Assembly: GCF_001654855.1 (NCBI RefSeq)
Contig: NZ_LXEN01000125.1
Location: 1 to 57,783, forward strand
Source of the DNA: Proteus myxofaciens ATCC 19692
Lineage (GTDB): Bacteria; Pseudomonadota; Gammaproteobacteria; Enterobacterales; Enterobacteriaceae
DNA length: 57,783 nt
Direction: 5' to 3'
This document shows, piece by piece, positions 51,890 through 57,783 of this stretch. The notes under the pieces are model-generated. The model ran no database searches. It saw only the letters and a program-made list of their open reading frames with translations, and had not been told where the DNA came from. A program made the position numbers and the translations under genes. Position 1 is the stretch's first letter, and every line of letters begins with the position of its first letter.

Positions 51890-53122
51890 TTATTTTTCTA
51901 GTAATTGTTGAAGAAGTTCTCCATTAAGCATGGCACGTTTTATTAATGCAAAAGCACCAATTGCAGAACGATGGTCAAGTTGAGAGGTAACAACGGGTAA
52001 TCCTTCTCTAAACTCTTTTAACACTTGTGAATTAATACAGCTTTGAATAGATGGCAACAAAATATCAGCCGCTTCAGTGATTTCACCTGCGAGAACGACT
52101 TTTTGTGGATTAAATAAATTTATTGCGATCGCAATTGCTTTTCCTAAATGTAAACCCACTTGTTTAATAGTTTCAACTGCAAGCGGATCATTTTTAAGTG
52201 CTGCTTTGCAAATATCTTGAATCTGACACTGTGTCGATGAAAGATACTGGCTAGGATAGCCTTGTTCTAACTGGTGGCGTACTTTTGATTCTATGGCGGG
52301 GTTTGATGCAATAGTTTCTAAGCAACCAAAATTACCACAATGGCAACGTTCACCAAGCGGATTAATTTGGATATGACCTATCTCACCTAAGTTACCACGT
52401 TCATTGAGTAGAATTTTGTTATTAATAATAACACCCGCTCCAGCACCTCGATGTATTCTAACTAATAACGAATCTTCACAATCTTTTGTTGCACCAAAGT
52501 AATTTTCTGCAAGCGCTAAGCTACGAATATCATGGCCTGCGTAGCAAGGAATATGAAAGCGTTTTTTTAGGTTATCAACTAATGCCCAGTTATTGACTTT
52601 CATATGTGGCATATAGCGAACAATGCCTTTAAAAGGATCAACAAGGCCAGGTAAAATAACAGAAATAGAGATAAGTTCACGAATGCGACGTTGATTTTGC
52701 TTAATAAAATCATCAATCATATTCATTAAAAGCATTTCAACTTCATGTTGTGTTCTTTGCTCAAGCGGATAGTGTTGTTCGATAATAACTTTGCCACTGA
52801 GTGAATAAAGTGCGACTGTGGCGTCATTACGTCCCAGTCGCACACTGACCGTGTTAAAATTACGATGCTCAACGACAATAGAAATCGCCCGACGACCACC
52901 CGTCGACGCTTGTTGATCAACTTCTTTAATTAATCCGCGTTCAAGTAACTGACGAGTAATTTTTGTCACACTAGCTGGTGCAAGCTGGCTCTGTTCGGCT
53001 ATTTGAATGCGGGATATAGGCCCGAGTTGATCAATTAGTCGATAGACAATCGCACTGTTAAGTTGTTTAACCAGATCGATATTACCAATTTGCGTTTCAG
53101 TGTTGTTATGACTCATCAGCAT
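51890..53122 (-). CDS. nagC: N-acetylglucosamine repressor NagC
   Basis: NagC is a ROK-family repressor that senses GlcNAc-6-phosphate and controls nag and chitobiose genes. The 410-residue protein has an N-terminal winged-helix domain (SRIQIAEQSQLAPASVTKITRQLL near 40-63), nearly identical to E. coli. Next come a ROK sugar-kinase-like fold with GHDIRSLALAE, the zinc-binding CHCGNFGCLE, and HRSAIGAFALIKRAML. The ATG at 53122 is chosen because AGGTG precedes it at normal distance. It starts 9 bases after nagA. Confidence 0.95.
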   Translation of the reverse strand: MLMSHNNTETQIGNIDLVKQLNSAIVYRLIDQLGPISRIQIAEQSQLAPASVTKITRQLLERGLIKEVDQQASTGGRRAISIVVEHRNFNTVSVRLGRNDATVALYSLSGKVIIEQHYPLEQRTQHEVEMLLMNMIDDFIKQNQRRIRELISISVILPGLVDPFKGIVRYMPHMKVNNWALVDNLKKRFHIPCYAGHDIRSLALAENYFGATKDCEDSLLVRIHRGAGAGVIINNKILLNERGNLGEIGHIQINPLGERCHCGNFGCLETIASNPAIESKVRHQLEQGYPSQYLSSTQCQIQDICKAALKNDPLAVETIKQVGLHLGKAIAIAINLFNPQKVVLAGEITEAADILLPSIQSCINSQVLKEFREGLPVVTSQLDHRSAIGAFALIKRAMLNGELLQQLLEK

Positions 53123-53131
53123 AGACACCTA

Positions 53132-54295
53132 TTATGAATTAGTTATTTCAATACCATTGACATAAGTTGTACAAAGGTTGAAGTCCTTATCAAATGAAGT
53201 GAGATTTGCTATTTTACCCGCTTCAATTGTACCTAGTTCTTTATCTGCATGAATTGCGCGTGCTGGATAAAGTGTTGCCATTCTCAGTGTTTCATCTAAT
53301 GGAATGCCAACATGGATAACGCTATTTTTAATTGCGTCAATCATTGTGAGAGATGAACCACTTAATGTGCCATCTGCATCAACACAAAGACCATTACGAT
53401 AATATATGGTTTTACCTGCAAAAACGAAGCTATTCATTTCGTTTTTATCTGGATCAAGTCCAGCAGGTGCTGTGGCATCTGTAACTAATAATAACTTATC
53501 ACCTTTTAAACGTTTACTATTTCGGATATTTGCCCAAGAAACATGTAAACCGTCAGCAATTATACCAGCATAAACTTCTGGTGTATCGTAAATAGCACCA
53601 ACTAAACCCGGTCCTCGACCTGAAATATACGGCATTGCATTATAAAGGTGTGTTGATAATGAGATACCGTTACGGAATCCTTTACGTGCTTCTTCATAGG
53701 TTGAGTTTGAATGACCCGCAGAAACAGTGATACCTGCATTGATTAATTTGCGAACATATTTTTCATCAACCATTTCAGGTGCCAATGTGATTTTTGCAAT
53801 GACGTCAGCGTTATCGCACAAATAGTCAATCATTTCAGCACTTGGCTGACGAATAAATTGCGGATCATGCGTACCTTTTTTAATAATATTGATGTAAGGC
53901 CCTTCTAAATGTAAGCCTAGCACTTTATTTTTATGCTTGGCCATATATAAGCGAGTTGCTTCAATGCCTATTTTCATCAATTCATCAGAACAAGTAATTA
54001 ATGTTGGTAAATAACTGGTGCAACCTAGGCGTTCATTTGCTTTTTGCATTGTTTCCAAGGTGTCAACAGTGACATTTTCTGGCGTGTCGTTAAACTGTAC
54101 ACCACCGCATCCATTAACTTGTAAATCAATAAATCCAGGAGAAACAATTGCGCCTTTCATATCACGAATAGTAATATCTTTCGGCAGTTGGTCCTGTGGG
54201 CAAACCTGCTCAATACGGGATCCGTTGATAATAATGGCATGATTTTCTAAACGGTCATAACCTGTATAAATAACAGCATTTGTTAAGGCGAACAT
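53132..54295 (-). CDS. nagA: N-acetylglucosamine-6-phosphate deacetylase
   Basis: NagA removes the acetyl group from GlcNAc-6-phosphate. The 387-residue amidohydrolase shows [35 protein letters not shown], the metal-binding [11 protein letters not shown] and [12 protein letters not shown] segments, and the catalytic [10 protein letters not shown]. It lies between nagB (110-base gap with a hairpin) and nagC. Confidence 0.96.
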   Translation of the reverse strand: MFALTNAVIYTGYDRLENHAIIINGSRIEQVCPQDQLPKDITIRDMKGAIVSPGFIDLQVNGCGGVQFNDTPENVTVDTLETMQKANERLGCTSYLPTLITCSDELMKIGIEATRLYMAKHKNKVLGLHLEGPYINIIKKGTHDPQFIRQPSAEMIDYLCDNADVIAKITLAPEMVDEKYVRKLINAGITVSAGHSNSTYEEARKGFRNGISLSTHLYNAMPYISGRGPGLVGAIYDTPEVYAGIIADGLHVSWANIRNSKRLKGDKLLLVTDATAPAGLDPDKNEMNSFVFAGKTIYYRNGLCVDADGTLSGSSLTMIDAIKNSVIHVGIPLDETLRMATLYPARAIHADKELGTIEAGKIANLTSFDKDFNLCTTYVNGIEITNS

Positions 54296-54321
54296 ACCTT
54301 AGTCTCCTGATAAAAATTCGA

Positions 54322-54347
54322 TATCAGCCAGTAATGGCTGGCTGATA
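54322..54347 (-). promoter_or_regulatory. Hairpin in the nagB-nagA gap
   Basis: The perfect 9-base arms TATCAGCCA and TGGCTGATA lie in the 110-base gap between nagB and nagA. There is no T-run, so it is more likely a message stability or processing element than a terminator. Confidence 0.5.
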
Positions 54348-54405
54348 ATTAAAGAGAGTTTAATCTTTTCCTCCACACGCGATATATGGGTACTAGTGAC
54401 TAAAC

Positions 54406-55212
54406 TTAATCTTGATATTTATGGCACTCTTGCGCTTCAATTTGTTGGAAATAACGTAATGTTTTAACGCGTAATTCCATAGTTGCAGGGTCATCACAAA
54501 CTAAAATTGCTTTAGGATGAATCTGTACACAGGAAATTGTCCATAAATGGTTAACAGCGCCTTCTGTTGCTGCATGTACTGCCTGAGCTTTATTTATACC
54601 GGTTGCTAGAATCATCAATTCTTCAGCATCTAATAATGTTCCTACACCTACTGTAAGCGCATATTTTGGGACTTGATTAACATTATTGTCAAAAAAACGA
54701 GAGTTTGCCAAACGGGTATCTTCGGTGAGCGTTTTTATGCGAGTACGAGAAGTCAGTGAGGACGCTGGTTCATTGAATGCAATATGACCATCATTACCTA
54801 CACCACCCATAAATAAGTTTATTTTTCCATAAGACTTAATTTTGGCCTCATAGCGAGCACATTCCGCATCAGGATCAGCTGCATTGCCATTTAATAAATT
54901 GATATTTTCATCTTTTATATCAATATGGTTAAAAAAGTTCTCATACATAAAAGTACGATAGCTTTGTGGGTGATCAGAAGGAATACCTACATATTCATCC
55001 ATGTTGAAAGTGACGACATTTTCAAAGCTAACTTTTCCTGCGCGATGTAGTTCAATTAACGCTTTATATGTTGCAAGTGGCGTACCACCAGTAGGCAGAC
55101 CTAAAACGAAAGGACATTCTGGCGTTGGATTAAAGGCATTAATTTTTTCAACGATATAGTTAGCAGACCACGTGCCAACTTGTTTTGCTGTAGCTAAAGG
55201 GATTAACCTCAT
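54406..55212 (-). CDS. nagB: Glucosamine-6-phosphate deaminase
   Basis: NagB converts glucosamine-6-phosphate to fructose-6-phosphate and ammonia, sending amino sugars into glycolysis. The 268-residue protein has the phosphate-binding [16 protein letters not shown], the catalytic NMDEYVG and the [16 protein letters not shown] segment. It is two residues longer than E. coli NagB. It is the first gene of nagBAC, divergent from nagE. Confidence 0.97.
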   Translation of the reverse strand: MRLIPLATAKQVGTWSANYIVEKINAFNPTPECPFVLGLPTGGTPLATYKALIELHRAGKVSFENVVTFNMDEYVGIPSDHPQSYRTFMYENFFNHIDIKDENINLLNGNAADPDAECARYEAKIKSYGKINLFMGGVGNDGHIAFNEPASSLTSRTRIKTLTEDTRLANSRFFDNNVNQVPKYALTVGVGTLLDAEELMILATGINKAQAVHAATEGAVNHLWTISCVQIHPKAILVCDDPATMELRVKTLRYFQQIEAQECHKYQD

Positions 55213-55240
55213 AGTAACCTCTTAGAAAAAAGACAAATCT

Positions 55241-55259
55241 GATAATCATTGGAATTATC
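55241..55259. promoter_or_regulatory. Inverted repeat in the nagB leader
   Basis: The arms GATAAT and ATTATC separated by 7 bases lie about 30 bases upstream of nagB. The spacing and arm sequence resemble a weak Fur-like site (14 of 19), or the element may simply be part of an operator or leader hairpin. The function is unknown. Confidence 0.35.
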
Positions 55260-55408
55260 ATTAAAATCTGGTTATCAGTCGCTCATCTATAACATGAAAT
55301 TCCTTTCATTTTTAGCCAATGAATGAACCGTTTCTCGAAAAGATATTTTTAATCATAAAATAAGCTTTCTGACTTAGCTAGCGTTTTAGTCAAAAAATAT
55401 ACAATATT

Positions 55409-55424
55409 AGTGATTGTAGTCACA
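55409..55424. promoter_or_regulatory. CRP-cAMP binding site
   Basis: AGTGATTGTAGTCACA matches the TGTGA-6-TCACA consensus on the minus strand with a single mismatch. It lies between nagB and nagE, where E. coli carries a CRP site serving both promoters. Confidence 0.7.
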
Positions 55425-55434
55425 AATTATGACT

Positions 55435-55459
55435 AATTAATTTGCGATACAAAATAATT
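55435..55459. promoter_or_regulatory. NagC operator for nagE
   Basis: The segment AATTAATTTGCGATAC followed by AAAATAATT has the AT-rich arms and TTTGCGATAC core of the E. coli nagE operator as recalled. It lies about 105 bases upstream of nagE and 11 bases from the CRP site. Recognition is from memory of that operator and needs comparison. Confidence 0.55.
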
Positions 55460-55564
55460 TTTTTAGACTGAAATAGAAATAATTAATTAGCTAATAAATT
55501 TTATTATAGAATATAAATGAGTATACAAAAGATCCTAATCTAGGGGCTATCCGAGGGGGAGTGT

Positions 55565-57604
55565 GTGAATATTTTAAGTTATCTGCAGAAGATAGGGCGG
55601 GCGCTGATGGTGCCTGTCGCTACATTACCTGCAGCTGCAATTCTGATGGGGATTGGATACTGGATTGATCCAGTGGGCTGGGGTAATGATAATGCCCTTG
55701 CAGCTCTACTTATCAAATCTGGTGCTGCAATCATCGACAATATGTCAGTCTTGTTTGCTATAGGTGTAGCTTATGGTATGTCGAAAGACAAAGATGGTTC
55801 GGCTGCCTTAACGGGTTTTGTGGCATTTTTAGTCGTCACAACACTCTGTTCACCAGCTGCTGTTTCAATGATCAAAGGTATTCCACTAGCAGAAGTACCC
55901 GTTGCATTTGGTAAAATTAATAACCAATTCGTAGGTATTCTTGTGGGTGTCTTATCTGCTGAGCTATATAATCGCTTTAGCGGTGTTGAGCTACCTCGCG
56001 CACTTTCATTCTTTAGCGGGCGTCGTTTAGTTCCTATTTTAACGTCATTCTTAATGATCATCGTCGCCTTTATTCTGATGTATATCTGGCCTGTTATTTA
56101 TGGTGGGTTAGTCAGCTTTGGTGAAAGTATTAAAGATATGGGGGCATTGGGTGCAGGTATTTACGCATTCTTTAACCGTTTATTAATTCCTGTTGGTCTA
56201 CACCATGCCTTAAACTCCGTATTCTGGTTTGATGTGGCAGGTATTAACGATATTCCTAACTTCCTTGCAGGTCAGCAAGCAATTGATTCAGGTTTAGCAA
56301 CAGTAGGTATAACTGGTCGTTATCAAGCGGGGTTCTTCCCTGTTATGATGTTTGGTTTACCAGGTGCCGCGTTAGCGATTTATCACTGTGCTCGTAAAGA
56401 ACATAAAGCGAAAGTCGCGGGTATTATGTTAGCAGGTGCTTTTGCTGCTTTCTTCACTGGTATTACTGAACCGCTTGAATTCTCATTTATGTTTGTAGCA
56501 CCTGTGCTTTATGTTATCCACGCATTCTTAATGGCGATTTCTGTTTATATCGCAGCAAGTATGGAATGGATTTCAGGATTTGGCTTTAGTGCAGGGTTAG
56601 TGGATATGTTCTTATCATCACGTAATCCACTTGCCGTCCATTGGTATATGCTGATCGTTCAGGGTATTGTGTTCTTCTTTATCTACTACGGTATTTTCCG
56701 TTTCACTATCACCAAATTCAACCTGAAAACACCTGGTCGTGAAGATGACGTTATTGGTGATGAAACAGCCGATGGCTATGATGAAGATATAAAAGCGCCA
56801 AGCAATAGTAAAGAAGGAATTCAACAAGAAGCGCGTCACTATATCGCGGCAATTGGTGGCTCTGATAATTTAACTGGGATTGATGCTTGTATCACACGTT
56901 TACGCTTAAACGTTAAAGATTCCGCATTAGTTAATGATGGATATGCGAAACATTTAGGTGCATCCGGCGTTATTCGTTTAAATAAACAAAGTGTTCAAGT
57001 TATTATCGGTACTCGTGCTGAATTAGTTGCAAGTGCGATGAATGATGTTTTAACGCAAGGGCCTGTTGCTGCTTATGAAGGAAAACACGCCCCAGTAGAA
57101 ACAAAAGAAAAAGCACCAGAAAAAGAGACAAATGCTCAAGCGAAAGTCATTCTTGAAATGGTAGCGCCTTTTGATGGTGAAGTTGTAGCATTAAAAGATG
57201 TTCCAGATGAAGCCTTTTCAAGTGGTGTTGTGGGTGATGGTTTAGCGATTACACCAACATCAAATATTGTGATGGCACCTGCAGCGGGTACTGTTGTGAA
57301 GATTTTTGAGACAAACCATGCATTTTGTCTTGAAACTGACAACGGTGTTGAAATCATTGTTCATATGGGGATTGATACTGTTGCACTGAGTGGTAAAGGC
57401 TTTAAACGTTTAGTTGAAGAAGGTGCTGAGGTAACGTTAGGTCAACCTATCTTAGAACTTGATCTTGAATATTTAAATGCAAATGCCAAATCAATGATAA
57501 GCCCAGTAATTATCAGCAATATAGATGATTTTGATAAAATAGCTGAACAAATAACGGGTAAAGTTATTGGAAATAAAACCATTATCTATAAGGTTTTAAA
57601 ATAA
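55565..57604 (+). CDS. nagE: N-acetylglucosamine-specific PTS enzyme IICBA
   Basis: NagE imports and phosphorylates GlcNAc using phosphoenolpyruvate. The 679-residue protein has a membrane EIIC domain (about 1-380, starting MNILSYLQKIGRALMVPVA), an EIIB domain with the phosphorylated cysteine in GIDACITRLRL (near 436), a Lys/Glu-rich linker, and an EIIA domain with the active histidine in EIIVHMGIDTV near 600. It is longer than E. coli NagE (648), mainly in the linkers. The start is GTG at 55565, behind GAGGGGGA. Confidence 0.96.
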   Translation: MNILSYLQKIGRALMVPVATLPAAAILMGIGYWIDPVGWGNDNALAALLIKSGAAIIDNMSVLFAIGVAYGMSKDKDGSAALTGFVAFLVVTTLCSPAAVSMIKGIPLAEVPVAFGKINNQFVGILVGVLSAELYNRFSGVELPRALSFFSGRRLVPILTSFLMIIVAFILMYIWPVIYGGLVSFGESIKDMGALGAGIYAFFNRLLIPVGLHHALNSVFWFDVAGINDIPNFLAGQQAIDSGLATVGITGRYQAGFFPVMMFGLPGAALAIYHCARKEHKAKVAGIMLAGAFAAFFTGITEPLEFSFMFVAPVLYVIHAFLMAISVYIAASMEWISGFGFSAGLVDMFLSSRNPLAVHWYMLIVQGIVFFFIYYGIFRFTITKFNLKTPGREDDVIGDETADGYDEDIKAPSNSKEGIQQEARHYIAAIGGSDNLTGIDACITRLRLNVKDSALVNDGYAKHLGASGVIRLNKQSVQVIIGTRAELVASAMNDVLTQGPVAAYEGKHAPVETKEKAPEKETNAQAKVILEMVAPFDGEVVALKDVPDEAFSSGVVGDGLAITPTSNIVMAPAAGTVVKIFETNHAFCLETDNGVEIIVHMGIDTVALSGKGFKRLVEEGAEVTLGQPILELDLEYLNANAKSMISPVIISNIDDFDKIAEQITGKVIGNKTIIYKVLK

Positions 57605-57656
57605 TTTCTTTACAGATGTTTAATCCTCTATAAAGAGATGGTTAAATAAGACGATG

Positions 57657-57689
57657 AAACGGGGAGTCTTTTAAACTTCCCGTTTTTTT
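57657..57689 (+). terminator. Intrinsic terminator of nagE
   Basis: The stem AAACGGGGAGT/ACTTCCCGTTT (one G-T pair) is followed by a run of seven T. It lies about 55 bases after the nagE stop codon. The roughly 90 bases from here to the window edge show no gene that can be supported. Confidence 0.85.
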
Positions 57690-57783
57690 ATCCCTATTTT
57701 GATAAATATCTCAGAGGAGTATTGAGCTAAGGTATTTATGAAACTTGCTGATTGGATTATAGTGAGCTAATTATGCGTTTTGC

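Larger units (their letters stand above)
55213..55564. promoter_or_regulatory. nagB-nagE divergent control region
   Basis: These 352 bases hold both promoters. Recognised elements are the CRP site (55409-55424), the NagC operator near nagE (55435-55459), and an inverted repeat GATAAT-7-ATTATC near the nagB start (55241-55259). A second NagC operator near nagB is expected by analogy with E. coli looping, but was not confidently located. Confidence 0.7.

Noticed and set aside
57738..57783. Short frame MKLADWIIVS and a possible ATG at 57773 at the right edge
   Set aside because: The first stops after ten codons and the second is cut by the window edge, so neither can be supported.

Overview
The window is a piece of an enterobacterial chromosome from a low-GC member of the Morganellaceae, almost certainly Proteus (P. 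mirabilis or a close relative). The evidence is the AT-rich base composition, protein sequences close to but clearly diverged from those of Escherichia coli, and a gene order that follows the E. coli lipA to nagE segment with several Proteus-style insertions. An ScsBCD operon with a DsbA-like ScsC carrying a CPYC site and a long N-terminal helix also fits. No phage, insertion sequence, integron or CRISPR array was seen. Most of the window is core housekeeping DNA.

Region by region. (1) 1-2716: a Fur-box-controlled TonB-dependent receptor of the haem/haemoglobin type. (2) 2742-6237: the proVWX glycine betaine/proline importer. (3) 6859-10637: nrdHIEF, the class Ib ribonucleotide reductase, with two NrdR boxes and a Fur-like box upstream. 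(4) 10921-14002: an O6-alkylguanine DNA alkyltransferase, a CspE-type cold shock protein, the fluoride channel CrcB and the lipoate pair lipA/lipB. (5) 14209-20049: a giant inverse autotransporter (intimin/invasin family, about 13 Ig-like repeats), sitting between lipB and ybeD, which are neighbours in E. coli. (6) 20586-27256: ybeD, then the cell elongation and septal wall cluster dacA, rlpA, mrdB (rodA), mrdA (PBP2), rlmH and rsfS. (7) 27651-33250: a YbgA-family protein, then nadD, holA, lptE and leuS. (8) 33613-36769: the gltIJKL glutamate/aspartate importer with an SroC-like terminator and small RNA between gltI and gltJ. (9) 37131-40885: an scsABCD-type copper tolerance and disulfide handling operon. 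(10) 41027-41270: a decayed small HNH-type gene. (11) 41343-48185: lnt, corC, ybeY, ybeZ, miaB and ubiF. (12) 48229-50525: the formaldehyde detoxification operon frmR-frmA-frmB with a well-formed FrmR operator. (13) 50784-51479: a seven-gene tRNA operon (Met, Leu, Gln, Gln, Met, Gln, Leu in transcription order) with a stringent-type promoter. (14) 51890-57604: nagC, nagA and nagB divergent from nagE, with NagC and CRP sites between nagB and nagE.

How the parts work together. The conserved backbone (lip, dacA-rsfS, leuS-nadD, glt, lnt-miaB-ubiF, tRNA, nag) is kept in E. coli order, and niche functions are inserted at operon borders: a surface adhesin, a periplasmic disulfide/copper system and formaldehyde detoxification. 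Nothing here looks like a wholly new multi-gene system. The items most worth a second look are the large adhesin with its structured leader, the hexanucleotide repeat inside rlpA, the HNH-type pseudogene, the SroC-like RNA, and the YbgA protein with an N-terminal extension that may be a degenerate DUF523 domain.
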